Shown piece after piece: positions 47,466-59,366 of a stretch of DNA of 64,000 nucleotides (position 1 is the first letter of the stretch; the number at the start of each line of letters is the position of its first letter). The position numbers were made by a program, and so were the translations under genes. The DNA is taken from contig OY735224.1 in assembly GCA_963457665.1 (NCBI GenBank), positions 50,313,311 to 50,377,310 on the forward strand, written 5' to 3'. Source of the stretch: Thysanoteuthis rhombus (Eukaryota; Mollusca; Cephalopoda; Oegopsida; Thysanoteuthidae). A model generated the notes under the pieces. That model was not told the origin of the DNA and did not search any database. It saw only the letters and a program-made list of their open reading frames with translations.

Positions 47466-47680
47466 TTCTTAGTTATTTGGCCTTGCAATCCCAATGGCTG
47501 TTTAGCACGATGTGAAGTGCATCAGTATGCTGAAAAAGCCACCATATCGGTCGCAGGTTCGATTCTTGTAGCAGCACCATTCTCTTCAATTGTTTATTCT
47601 ATTTACCTTGTTTAAATTGAGACTTATATTAACCGTGTAAGAAGTTTCTATATAATATAACGCGATTTATGACTCCCTCT
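47466..47680 (+). mobile_element. tRNA-derived SINE, plus copy of an inverted pair
   Basis: TAGCACGATGTGAAGTGCATC (A box region) and GGTTCGATTCTTGTAGCAGC (B box), followed by the same tail (AACCGTGTAAGAAG). Head-to-head with the preceding copy, so transcripts across both could fold. Confidence 0.7.
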
Positions 47681-48304
47681 GTCGGACCAAGTATGTCCGT
47701 TTCTAGAATACATATATGTATACATATGTCCCCTTCCTTGAACGTAGTTATCTGCTGAATTTTAATCTGAAATGTATTATTATATAAGATATTTTGTTTG
47801 TTTGTTGCTTTCCTGTCACGCTCAAACAGATGCAAAAAAGGACTGGAATACTGCGAATACACCGATACAAAATGGCTGCTGCTCTTTCCCAGCAGCAACC
47901 TATTTTGTGTCTGTATGTGCACCTTCGCCGGTATTAAGTGGGTGACTGCTATTGGAATCAATTTACTACCATTGCTGTAGAATCAATTCAGCTATTTTCT
48001 TGGTTTGCAACCCCCCCCAAAAAAACAGAAATATTAATCGTGTAATAAAACAAATTATATGTTCATGATTTATCCACGCGTAACAATATCGTCGTTTTTG
48101 ATGGGTATTATACTTGTTCACCATGTGATGTTCGATCTATGTGATTAGTATTCACCACTGAATCAAGAGCATTAACAAAGAAGGAGATCATGTTTAAAAA
48201 TATACATGGTGAATATATATATATCATGATCTCTGTGGTCCCCAGAGACAAAATCCGACTTTTCTACCCATCTGGAGATTAATGTTAAGGTATCGTAGAA
48301 ACAG
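47681..48304. other. No recognisable feature
   Basis: Low-copy sequence; a 9-base C run at 48011 and a short TA run at 48215. No gene identified. Confidence 0.4.
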
Positions 48305-48420
48305 TTAGAAAACTAAAATGGCAATGGGCTGGATATGTTGCAAAAGCAACATAATGATCTTTACGGAGACGTGACTTGAAACCACACAACGGCACATGTC
48401 AGTCTGATCGAACGTCACTT
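48305..48420 (+). pseudogene. RTE-like LINE tail scrap
   Basis: CTAAAATGGCAATGGGCTGG gives the KWQWAG block typical of RTE-type C-termini; the rest is too decayed to follow. Confidence 0.4.
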
Positions 48421-50829
48421 TATACATAAAAGCATTAAAAAAAAAAGAAGAAAAAAAATCTCTCACTAAGAAAAATCCATATCAAAATTCATTCCCTGCT
48501 AAAGCAAACCAAAAAACAAATAAAAAGCGATTGTCTGTCACGGAAATTCAAAATAAGTAAATAATGTGAGATAGAATATTTTTGAGACGATAAAAAATGT
48601 AGAATGGCGAAAATGGTATGAACGTGGTAAACTGTAAAGGATTACAAAAACGGAATGGCAGAACAAGAAAACCTAACAATACGATGAGTGTAGAGATCTC
48701 TTTTTATGAACGTCAGAGATTTAAGTGATTGAATTGAAGAAAACACGTACATATCTTTACATACAAAGATATTCTTTGAACAATTATTTATTTTTCTGAA
48801 CCCGGATTTGACCCCCAAGATGATTTCAACGGGATGAATGAATGAGTTCTATGTTTGATCTTTGTATTAAGCATGTCACCGATTTTTTTCCCGATTTCGT
48901 TCCGTCCCATTATGCAAAACATAGAATTGCGTTCATGTTTTTTAAAACACTTTCTTTGTTCACCTCTAACTATAAAGTTGAGAGAGCTATATGTATTCAA
49001 CTTTGTTTGTTTTCCCATAGAGGGCCGGATCGAGGCATTCAGGGGCCCTGGACATTGATAAGATCAGGGTCTCATTAATGTTCTGAAATGTATATTGAAT
49101 CACCGTAGCCCCACGAACTACCTACCCAACTACCCAGCCATGTGTGGGCTACAGATTCTTCTGTGTATGTGTGTGTGTGTGTGTGTGTATGTGTGTATGT
49201 GTGTTTAAGTGTGTATCTGGGCGCCCTTGGTCACATTTCCAGGGCGACAACCTTGGACACTTGTATGAGGGCACCGCTAGACACCATCTAAAAATTCCTA
49301 TTTTTGTTTTTTCAAAAAAAGCTTCTTTTGAGAGATTTTGGGACGAATAGGGAATGTATATTATCTCGTTCATATATCTTGGATTTTTCTTTTGTACAGG
49401 GGGTGCCGAAGCAACACTCTGGTGGGCTCTAGTAGCTACTGCACCCATAGTGCCAGGGGAAAATCTCTAAAAATTTGAGGACGGACCCAGGGAGTCATTT
49501 TCGACTGGAATATATGTTCTTCATTTTGCAGGGGAAAAGCTGAAAAAGAAGCTAATCAAGGTGATAGATTCAGATTTTAAGGGAAGTAAGTTAAGATTTG
49601 CACATTTCAAACTGTTTCCCTTATTTTTCATTTTTGAACATTTTCATTGGGTTTTAAGTTAGTTTACAGCTTTGGCAGAAGTAAGCGCTCTCTGAGTGCT
49701 CTCTAGTTTTTTTTCTCTCATTCAAATTATTGTTTTTTTTTCCATTCACTATTTTCTTCTTCATAACGATCTTGCTTCTTTTTCCTTTCTTCACCCCTTT
49801 TTTTTACCAACTCATTTTCTTTTTCCTCTCTTTCTTCCTATTTGGAACTGAATTGTGAGTTCTCTCTCTCCTTCATTTTCTTCATGCCTAAGTGATGATC
49901 TGTGTTTTTTCTTTCTTTCCTTCATTTCTCTTGTTTTTCGTCTCTTATATTTGTACAGGAATGTTCTTTCAAAATCCCCGATATTCAATAAATATCCTTT
50001 CGGCACCCCCAACCCCACAATATACACGACTGCAACCGATTTTTTTCCTTTAATCTTCAAAACTTTTTCTTTTCTTATTTTCTTTCTTTTGTCATTTGAA
50101 TTTTCTTCATTCAGAAATCCCTTTGACATGTTTCCCCTCCATTACTCGTTCAATACTGTCACGTTTTCTTTCGTTTTGTATTTTTTAATTCATCCATTGA
50201 ATGACCGTAGCCTTCAAATATGGCAAAAGTTCTCCCCTTTTCATTTATATATGCTTCTTTTTGTTTGTTTGTGTTTTTTGTATAACTTTCCTGGTCATAC
50301 CGGTTGTCTACTGAGCACTCTACTATACTCTAAAAATGTTTTATTTTCATTTTTGGAAAAAGATATTATTTTCTACCTTTGGAGAGGAGGTCACTTAAGT
50401 GGGTTTATAAACACCATCTCGATTGTCCAGAATAATTGAAAACGGTCATGGAGGCTAATCCAGACACGGACGTCTGGAACAAAACCAAGGAGTCACCCTC
50501 ACAACAGTAAAAAGACATCTGACAAAGTGAAAACGCATATGCCATGATTTGACAGATTTCACAGAATGATACTTGCTGCATTTTCCTCGTTCGTTTCGAA
50601 GAAAAGACCTCCGTCTGTATTATTTCTTTACTGTTGATAAAAAGTGTTTTCTGTATGAGATTCGTGAATCTGGTTTTCTTTTGGATCAATAAACTTTCCC
50701 CCTTCTCCCTCAATTTTCCTGAACCCCGCCCGAAAAGTCTTCTCCTTTAGTTTATGCTGCAACAGAGTGAATTAAAGTGTGAATTTCACTCTATTTATTT
50801 AAGCTGACCTTTTTCCTGTTCACTATCTT
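48421..50829. other. Low-copy sequence without a supported gene
   Basis: Holds a (TG)n tract at 49163-49205 and a pyrimidine-rich stretch at 49700-50130. The 194-codon frame at 49855-50439 is T-rich low complexity and I do not call it a gene. No promoter, splice chain or known domain is visible. Confidence 0.4.
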
Positions 50830-51480
50830 TATGGTTTATTCGAGTGATGTCAAATCAAAGATCGAATAATGCAAATTCGAACAATTTTGTTGTGTGAGTT
50901 CGAATTTGACGTAAAGCGGTGGTGACTGCTCACAATATCAACCAAGTACGTAGCCAGAGAACTGTCAACGAAAGAATACCTTAACCTTGGTTCCCAAAAT
51001 TTCGAAATGGATACGAGAGACTTTAAGATGGGTGGGTCGTGGATGTACTTCTATCGTTAAAGACATTCAATTTAGGGTCATTACCCAGATGGACCCGTGC
51101 CATACATCTCGTGGGGTTGCAGAGGAACTAAACGTTGACCATTCAACAGTTGTTAGACATTTGCACCAAATTGGAAAAGCAAAAAAAGATCGATAAATGA
51201 GTCCTGAGCTGAACAAATTGAAAAAAATGCCATGTCGTGCGACTGTTCCTTGCAGAAATTGAACGAACTTGGTTTCAAAACTCAATCTTACCCAGCCTAA
51301 TAACCAGACCTCTCTCTGACCGACTACCACTTTTCCAAACATTTTGATCACTTCCCTCAAAGTAAAGTTTTCCAACAACCAAGAAGAAGTTTAAAAGCTT
51401 TCGAAGAATCTGTTGCTTCTGGAACTCTTGAATCCTATGCATCTAAAACAAAAGCCCCTAAACAGGGTCGTCCAATAAAC
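50830..51480 (+). pseudogene. Mariner-like transposase, internally deleted
   Basis: Frame-broken pieces of a mariner (DD34D) transposase in order: a first helix-turn-helix stretch with TAHNINQVRSQRTVNER, the second helix-turn-helix region in an open frame at 50987-51196 (VAEELNVDHSTVVRHLHQIG), then directly the C-terminal block (LNELGF, then TDYHF and F..QP..SLKAFEES). The whole central catalytic part between the linker and LNELGF, with the first two aspartates, is missing. Non-functional. I found no clear terminal inverted repeats. Confidence 0.8.
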
Positions 51481-51859
51481 GAGATACAAAACCAGTCACC
51501 TTGAAATTCTACTTAAAATACTGCTTGATCGATTCCATAACCTGCAGAGTCCTTACCTTATAAAAAGATATTCAAGGTATCGGTATTTTAAACATCAGAC
51601 AATCAGATATACAGACACAGCAATTTTATTATCGAAGATTGTGGCTGAACGCCGAAGGAGAGAAAATTCATCAGTGTCGGCTAAGTTAAATACCACTTTT
51701 CCTTCGGTGGTTGTTGGTCTTTAAAGCCTTCTACAAATAACTACCGTGTTTATTCTCAGGATATTTACTACTAGACTGCAAATACAAATAAACTATAATC
51801 TCCAAATCCATTAGAGTCTTTCGTAATGGTGACTGAGAGAGGGTTACATAAGTCTCGAA
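51481..51859. other. No recognisable feature
   Basis: Between the mariner and RTE remnants; no ORF of interest. Confidence 0.4.
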
Positions 51860-52325
51860 AATAAGCCGCTTTAGTGTATATAAAATGCAATTCATGATAG
51901 TCACCTATGGAGCTGAAACATGGAAACTGACACAAAAATTGACCCTCAAACTGAGAACCATGCAACGTTCACGGGACAGAACCACGCTCTACGCTACATG
52001 AAGTGCATTAGTATATAGATGTATTTAGTAAATTAGTGGATTAGAGGGGAAAGTGGGAGTCACAGATATTATAGAATCGATTAGAAAATTCAAATGGAAG
52101 TGGGCTGGCAATGTAACAAGAATGTCGGGCAACTGGTAGACATTGAGGTTCACAATGTTGATCCCAAGAAATCATATGCAGAAGTGTAGCTCCCCCCCCA
52201 AAAAAAACACAATTGCATGACAAACTAGACAAGTTTGGAAAATATTGGCTCCGTGACGTCCACGATAGAAGGTCTACCGAAAGTTGGGAAAGCTGTTTGT
52301 CCAACAAAGGACGACTTAAGAGCGT
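51860..52325 (+). pseudogene. RTE-like LINE C-terminal remnant (longest)
   Basis: Contains VTYGAETWKLTQKLTLKLRT, then MQRSRDR, a gap, KFKWKWAGNVTRMSGNW, and DKLDKFGKYWLRDVHDR, the normal order of the RTE-type polyprotein C-terminus after the reverse transcriptase. Stops and frame shifts separate the blocks. This copy supports the identity of the shorter tails elsewhere. Confidence 0.75.
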
Positions 52326-52328
52326 AGC

Positions 52329-52371
52329 TGCTGCTGCTGTTGCTGCTGCTGCTGATGATGTTGATGGTACA
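52329..52371. repeat. CTG-type trinucleotide repeat
   Basis: GCTGCTGCTGTTGCTGCTGC followed by TGATGATG, at the end of the RTE remnant. Confidence 0.85.
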
Positions 52372-52874
52372 AACGTTTTTGTTTTACACAAACAATCTTT
52401 GTCTGCTCACCCACAAAGACTTTGTAAATCTCTTTCAAAACGTATTGAAACGTTGATTTTAGTTGTGCCAAACTGGGCCAAGTTTAATAAATTGGGAGAG
52501 GTTAATGATTTAGCCTGGTAGAAATTCATTATATATCTTCATCATAACATTTCATTTCATTTAATACGGGTAAGTTTAGTTTTTACACAAATCAAAGGCT
52601 CGAATTTTTCAATAACCTTTGTATAACTCAACCAATTCTAATAGAATCCATGCTTTCTTGTCGAGACTTTTATTGTGACAAACCTTTTCCAATTATAATG
52701 GAAATTTCCCTGAAACACACTAGATATAAATTTGTAGGGATTTTTTTCCTTCAAATTTGATATTATGCATTGTACACCTAAAGTGTAGGCAAGAATTTCT
52801 CCAATTTTGAACGCATAACAAGTGTTGGAAATAAAAAAGATTTCGAAAGTAAGACACAATGATTTTTCTTCCAA
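52372..52874. other. No recognisable feature
   Basis: AT-rich sequence with no convincing gene. Confidence 0.4.
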
Positions 52875-52970
52875 AATGAATCATGTCTCTGTTATGCTGT
52901 TGATTAGTGTGTTCACTTGGTGGTAAAGAGATTGGTGGTTCGAATCCATCCGGGATTTGCTTCATTTCTT
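52875..52970 (+). mobile_element. tRNA-like SINE head, second family
   Basis: GGTGGTTCGAATCCATCC holds an exact B-box core (GGTTCGAATCC), with a plausible but weak A-box about 50 bases upstream. Sequence around it differs from the SINE at 47.3 kb. Confidence 0.5.
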
Positions 52971-53429
52971 TTCAAACAAAAGTACTTATGTTCGAGGACA
53001 TCAAATGTATACATTAATATTAAAGAAAACAGGACCGGTAAAAAAAAATGGCATTCATGCGCAATGTGTTGATGCAATTTTAAAATCTCAGAAATTCCGA
53101 ACAAGGATATTATAACATAGAATAGCAAAAAAATATTAATGAAGCGGCAAAATTGAACAATCTTTATTCAAGAAAGTTTAGTTAGATGTGGGTAACATGC
53201 TACTACCATATATAGCTATATTGTACCACTGCATTAATACTTTTTTGTCAATTTCATATAAAAATATTTGATATGTTTCAAGTTTCTAAAAACGACGCTG
53301 ATACATTGGGCCGGCACGAATTCTTTCTTAATTTATAACATTACACATAAGAAAATACTGTTACACGTTCTTAGCTGTTAATTCATACACACACACATAT
53401 ATGTACATATATATATTAGAAAGTGGACA

Positions 53430-53690
53430 TTTTGGTTTGATAGAATGAAATACAAATTGCGTTTTATTGTATAGAAACTGATCCGAAATGATCTTCTGTT
53501 ATTACACGGTTAATACATCATTCAATTTAGACGATGTAAATTTAATAAACAATTAAAGCAAATGGGGTTGCTGCAGGAATCGAACCTGTTACCGTTATCT
53601 AGCAGCTTCAACGTACCAATGCACTTACCATTGTGTTATGCAGCTTTTGCCTTATCAGCGGGCTGTTTAGCTACCACTACCGTGGCTTTA
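53430..53690 (-). mobile_element. tRNA-derived SINE, third copy
   Basis: Minus strand: AACACAATGGTAAGTGCATT (A box) and GGTTCGATTCCTGCAGCAAC (B box), then the ATTAACCGTGTAATAACAG tail shared with the pair at 47.2-47.7 kb. Confidence 0.7.
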
Positions 53691-53806
53691 TGTCAAACTC
53701 AGCTAAACTTTGTAAATATCAAGAATATTCTGCTTCATTTTTAAAATGTATCTACACCTTAGTTAAGTTAGCTTAATGTTTCGTGTTTAAAGCTGCAAAG
53801 CTTCCT

Positions 53807-53945
<139 letters not shown>

Positions 53946-54164
53946 ACCTAGTTTGAAAAAGAATTTCCGTCTGAGACGTTGATATTCGAGATTCTTCTTT
54001 GTTCAAGCGAACTATGCACACGTTCACCCTGGTAAATATACCTCAAAAAGTAACCAACACAGCTTGATGCATTTTTTATGCAAATGGTCAAGTTCAGTCA
54101 TTCATAACATCGTGAACAAACATTGTGTATAGATATATTCTAAAAAGCTTTACAGCTTTAAACT

Positions 54165-54259
54165 TCAGTTACCCATTTCCCAATATCTGTCAATGCTATT
54201 TACGTGATTTTCAAAAGTGATTTTTTTCTTTGTTTCCCTCCTACCTTGTTATTATTGTA

Positions 54260-54320
<61 letters not shown>

Positions 54321-54345
54321 ATAATTGTGTCATCCAGAGACAGCT
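54165..54345 (+). repeat. Interspersed repeat carrying a TA tract, copy 1
   Basis: ACCCATTTCCCAATATCTGT, then TTCTTTGTTTCCCTCC, a TA tract at 54262-54317 and ATTGTGTCATCCA. The same order occurs at 57650-57885. Confidence 0.75.
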
Positions 54346-55014
54346 GTTTTGATGTATTACATCTCTTCAGCGTGGCTATAGACTTTCCATTAACCCATCC
54401 AGAACCGCAAAGCAAGACTGAAACCCTCACTTCAGATCTGGAGACCGATATCCTACCCCTGAGATTTTTACGACGGAGATTGGAATAGGTCCGCCAATTC
54501 CATTTTCCGAGGATCTAAATGCTCGGCTATTGCACGGCCAAGACTTAGGCACTAAGAATTGCTGCCAAAAAAGTTTTCTTAATGCATTGAACCCTCTCTT
54601 ACGTGTGAGTAGGTTCAAATACAGGATGAAAAAACTGTTCCTCATATGACGCTGATTCAAAACATACACATAGTTTTATTTTATAAATCTAACTCTTATA
54701 GTTTTTGAGAAAGTTTTTTTTTAGATAAAGAAAGAACAAGAAAAAGGATTCTTTAGCAGACTTGTTTTCATATATTTAAATGATTCTACATGTTTAAATA
54801 TTATGGTTTGGGTGGAATCCCAGATAAAAGAAAAGAAAAAAAATACAGATAGACTTGTTTAGTTGAGGGCAAATGCAGACTCCGAAGAAAATGACGATTT
54901 TAATTTTGCAAAGACTTAAAATGTATTCTGTAGAGAGATTGGGACCTGTTTGTTTATCTCCTGTGATGTTTTTTTTATAAAAGTATCAACATTATCACAC
55001 TTTAGTTGAGCGTG
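54346..55014. other. No recognisable feature
   Basis: Low-copy sequence; open frames are short and overlap on opposite strands. Nothing identified. Confidence 0.4.
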
Positions 55015-55445
55015 AATGCTACTGGGCACAGAATGGGCCCCCCAACCTTATTTGAAAGGGGGGGGGTCTTCAATATCTAACTTGATAAAATCTTACCCTG
55101 GAGTCCGATCAGTAACCACGGATAATTTGGTGGCCATACATATAGCTGTTCATCTATTTTGCAGAAAAAAAAACATTAGATCAATAAAAACGAATAGATA
55201 AAAACTTAAGAAAAGCGAAAAATAAAAAAAAACTTTCAATGATCTTAAAGAATCAGATTTATCAAACGTTCAATAATTGATCGTAAATTCTACTTGTACA
55301 ACGGCTGAAATGTGACTTTTTCATTTGAAAGGGAAATGTTCAATATTTGATTTGATAAAATCTTACACTGGAATCTGATCAAAAACCACAGATTATTTGG
55401 TGGCCATAGATCTAGCCGTTCATCTGTTTTTCAACTTTCTTGACC
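55015..55445. repeat. Degenerate direct repeat (~300 bp apart)
   Basis: The GATAAAATCTTACCCTGGAG to TTTGGTGGCCATA block at 55080-55160 recurs at 55355-55440 with about a fifth of bases changed. No coding capacity. Confidence 0.7.
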
Positions 55446-55529
55446 TTTTTTTTTTGCTGAAATTTGGTTATAAAGTAGACCTGGCTCTTTGTTTATATTT
55501 TATGTGCAATTAAAATTGAATAAGTTCTT

Positions 55530-56050
55530 TATTTTGAATACATATTCCAATGAAATTTTGCATGAAGTTTGGGGATGTATGAAAACTTTGGTAAGGTGAA
55601 TTATAGGCGATCCTATTTTCTGTTTACGTTTTATAAACAAAATATGCTTGGGGTTAAATGAAATAGGACTTTGGTTCTAAGTAGGAAACATTTTCAAACC
55701 TTGGTCGATTTTGCTGAAGTCAGGCTAGAATCTTGGAGAAAATTCCGGAATCATAAAATGGTTTGTTATGGCCAGTCCGATTGTTTTTTTATGTTTTTAT
55801 TTGATTTAGCATACTTTAATAAAACTTCGTATGAATGTGGGGACATATTGACTCTTAGGTATAGTGAGTTACGTATGATCTGATTGTTTGTTTACGTTTC
55901 ATGATGAAAAAACCCAAACATGTTTTTGGTTCAAAATGGGTAAAATTTCCAATTCCTGATTGATTTGGCTAAAATTAGGCTGGAATGTTGAGTAAACCCA
56001 CGGAAATGATTTTAAAAAATGGTTAGGCATGGCTTGAAATTAACAAATCA
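55530..56050. repeat. Degenerate tandem repeat, ~270-bp period
   Basis: Two diverged copies aligned from about 55550 and 55820, with GTTTACGTTT and GGTT...AA..GG(A/T)AA blocks at matching offsets. No gene. Confidence 0.6.
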
Positions 56051-56143
56051 ACAACAAGACCGATATCGATATAGATTATAGTCAATCGGAATCAATTGAT
56101 ATCAATTTCGTGCCAGTAAGTCCTGAAAAGAAAGTAATGATCT

Positions 56144-56147
<4 letters not shown>

Positions 56148-56236
<89 letters not shown>
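56148..56236. repeat. (TA)n microsatellite, left of Tc1-like element
   Basis: About 80 bases of TA ending in TGTATATATACATATA, directly abutting the element's left terminal repeat. Confidence 0.95.
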
Positions 56237-56238
<2 letters not shown>

Positions 56239-56239
56239 C

Positions 56240-57539
56240 ACTCCTGATCAAAAATTCAAGACCACTGGAAAATTTTTTAAAAGAAACTTTTTTTAATGAT
56301 AGATTTTAAACTTTTCCCAATTAGGGTTATCAATCCAACAATCTAAAAGGTTATGGAAATAAAAAGCTACATTCCAAACATTTTATTCAGAAATTGACAT
56401 TTTTATAAAATAAGATGTTTTACACTTGATCAAAATTATAAGACCAGAGACAAAAATTCTACGAAATTGTACGAAGAATGTACGAAAACATTCAACAATC
56501 AAATTAAAAATGAGTTCTACCTCCACTGGTTTTAATGACTTCAAAAATTCTTTTGGGCATGCTAGGAATTAGTGTTTCCTTTAAGATGCGGAGGATGTTG
56601 CTCCAGCTTCCGAAGATGGCTTCACGAATTTCATTTTTTGTTAAATATTGTTTTCCATTTCAATAAACATCTCTTGTCATCCATCGCCAAACATTTTCAA
56701 TTGGGCTCATGTCCGGTGAGTATGCATGATGTCTCAAGAGATGGACCCAATTTTCTTGTAGAAAGGTCAAGGTCCGTTGTGAAGCGTTGATTGCAGCATA
56801 ACCCAGTTGAAATAACCATTCATCCCCACACAAAAGATGACCCTCCGATATTTTTTGTAACATGCTAACATAACCAACCACTGTCTGACGACCTTGCACC
56901 TCCTGGAGCTCCATCGTCCCTCTGTAAGTAAAGGCATCCTATACCATTAGGGACCCTCCACCACTACGATGTGTAGAGAAACTTTAAGGAGGCATGTTTT
57001 TGTGATGCCAATATCGTTGGAAGCCATCAGGACCATCTAGATTGAATTTTTTCTCATCAGAAAACAGGACTTTCTTCCACTTCTCAACGTGCCATGTTTG
57101 GTATTCACGACCAAATCTTATTCTCTTACTCGATGCAAGAGAGGTTTTGGGGTAGGGCCTACCAGTGGATTTTGATTTCCCATAATTCTCACTGTCCTTT
57201 AGAAAATTGCAAATCACAGTTTTACTGCGATTTACTTTAGCTGCGATCGCTCGTTGCGACAAACTTTGCTTCTGGAAATCCAGAGTTCGAGTACGCTGAA
57301 CTCCAGTAAGTTTGGTTGCTTCAGGCTGAGTGACACCTTTAGGCAGTGATTGCAAATCTCTAACTGGACTCAAAACATTAGAATTATCCTAGATCTAACA
57401 ATTTATGACCCTGGTCTTTTAATTTTGATCAAGTGTAAAACACCCTATTTTATAAAAATGTCTGTTTCTGAATGAAATGTTTGGAATGTAGCTTTTTGTT
57501 TCTATAACCTTTTAGATTGTAGGACTGATAACCTTAAGT

Positions 57540-57541
<2 letters not shown>
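56240..57541 (-). mobile_element. Tc1-like DNA transposon (defective)
   Basis: The left end begins CACTCCTGATCAAAAATTC and has a long inverted repeat to about 56455. The right end carries the inverse from about 57405 to 57538 but lacks the outer ~75 bases, ending where the second TA tract starts. Both sides are TA microsatellites, in keeping with TA target choice. It contains one transposase pseudogene. Long-TIR Tc1 architecture. Confidence 0.85.
56504..57373 (-). pseudogene. Tc1-like transposase pseudogene
   Basis: A 290-codon single frame from [10 protein letters not shown] to TAA at 56506-56504, interrupted by three stops (near 56984, 56939 and 56660). N-terminal helix-turn-helix ([20 protein letters not shown]) is followed after GRPYPKTSL almost at once by [12 protein letters not shown], so most of the second DNA-binding region is deleted. 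The first catalytic Asp is present in VLFSDEKKF. In the second motif, where relatives have a D before NA, this copy has FQLGYAAINAS, so the Asp is lost. The third motif SPDMSPIENVW keeps the Glu. Inactive. Confidence 0.9.

Positions 57542-57610
<69 letters not shown>
57541..57610. repeat. (TA)n microsatellite, right of Tc1-like element
   Basis: About 68 bases of TA replacing the outer end of the right inverted repeat. Confidence 0.95.
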
Positions 57611-57614
<4 letters not shown>

Positions 57615-57639
57615 AAAACTTTTACAATACATTTTTGTA

Positions 57640-57756
57640 TCACTTCAGTCACCCATTTCCCAATATCTTTCAATGCAATTTATGTAATCATCAAGAGATT
57701 TTTTCTTTGTTTCCCTTAAACTTTGTTATCAGTGTACGATATATATATATATATAT

Positions 57757-57833
<77 letters not shown>

Positions 57834-57915
57834 TATATACATATATATATATATATATGTACATATAATTATTGTGTCATCCACAATGATATATATATAT
57901 ATATATATATATATG
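57640..57915 (+). repeat. Interspersed repeat carrying a TA tract, copy 2
   Basis: CACCCATTTCCCAATATC to TTTGTTTCCC, a TA/CATA tract at 57740-57860, then ATTGTGTCATCCACA. Paralogue of 54165-54345. Confidence 0.75.
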
Positions 57916-58199
57916 TATTTAGACAGCAATTCTTCTTTTATACAGGGTTCAGTAAACAGTTTTAATATTTTTGTCGGTAAGACCTTGTAAGCTCCTCAAA
58001 TTTTTGGATGTTTTCCCTAATAGCCAATTCGAAGGAATTTGTAAATATTCAGAAATTCATGTCGTATTTATCGTTTTTTAATCTTTCGACCATCGTCAAT
58101 ATCCTTCAAGTCTGGATCTTAAGTTTGACGGCTTTGTTGGCCCCAGTTTTTGAATTTTTACAGTTTTTTTGATCATCAATTTACATCTGCTTCATTTCA
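57916..58199. other. No recognisable feature
   Basis: Short low-copy stretch leading into the AT-rich minisatellite. Confidence 0.4.
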
Positions 58200-58833
58200 A
58201 GTTAAAGTGAATTGTGGATCTGTTTAATTTATCATTTGAAGTAATATTTTGTAATATCTGTAAAAAAATATATGAATTATTTCATAATATCTATAATTGT
58301 TATAATTATTATTCAGTAATAACTGTAATTGATATATGTATTATTTTGCAATATATATAATTGATATATGTATTGTTTTTTAACATCTTTAATTGATGTA
58401 TGTATTATTTTATTATATCTGTTGTTGATATCTGTATTATTTTGTTATAACTCTAATTCATACATATATTTTTGTAACATCTATAATTGATAAAAATATT
58501 TTTTGTAAAACCTGTAATTAATATGTGTGTTTTTGTCATATCTGTTATTGATATTTGTATTATTTTGTAAAATCTGTACTTAATATATGTATTTTTTTCA
58601 ATACTCATAAATGATATATATATATATATCATTTTGTAATACGTAAAGTTAATATATGTATTTTATGTAATATCTGTAATTTATATATATCATTTTTGAT
58701 ACTTGTAATTGATATTTGTATCATTTTAAAATATCTATGATTGATATAAGTTTTATATAGTAATATCTGCAATTAATGTATTATTTTGTAATATCAATAT
58801 TTGACGTATGGATTATTTTGTAATATACATAAT

Positions 58834-58881
<48 letters not shown>

Positions 58882-59297
58882 TAATTGTAATCTAATTGAT
58901 ATATGTATTTTTTGAAACATCTGTATTCGATATATATGTAATTTTGTAATACTTGTAAAAGATATATGTATTATTTGGTAATATCTGTAAATAATATGCG
59001 ATTTTTTTGTGATATCAGAAAGTGATATATGTATTATTTTCTAATATCTGTGATTGGTATCTGCATTTTCTTGTAATAACGGCGGTTGATATATATATAT
59101 ATTTTTTTGTCATACCTGTGATTAATATGTTGATTATTTTGTAAAATCTGTAATTAATATAAGTATTATTTTGTAATACCTATAATTGATATGTTTATTA
59201 ATTTACGATATCTACCATAGATATTTGTATAATATAGTAATATCTGCGATTGATGTATGTATTTTTTATATCAATAATTGATATCTATTCTCTGTAA

Positions 59298-59298
<1 letters not shown>
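58200..59298 (+). repeat. ~32-bp AT-rich minisatellite
   Basis: About 34 decayed units; a regular stretch at 58325-58455 has period 32 with AATTGATATATGTATTATTT followed by TGTAATATCTGT. A TA tract at 58835-58876 has grown inside it. Confidence 0.85.

Positions 59299-59363
<65 letters not shown>
59299..59363. repeat. (TA)n microsatellite
   Basis: Separates the minisatellite from the Penelope-like remnant. Confidence 0.95.

Positions 59364-59366
<3 letters not shown>

Noticed and set aside
48788..49448. Possible short gene on either strand around 48.8-49.4 kb
   Set aside because: Overlapping short frames on both strands crossing a TG tract; no domain or splice pattern.
49855..50439. 194-codon open frame, hydrophobic, plus strand
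   Set aside because: Lies in a pyrimidine-rich stretch that is expected to give Phe/Leu/Ser-rich open frames. No start context, domain, splice signal or paralogue supports it.
52875..52970. Genuine tRNA gene
   Set aside because: B box is exact but no seven-base acceptor stem or full cloverleaf can be drawn by eye; a SINE head fits better.
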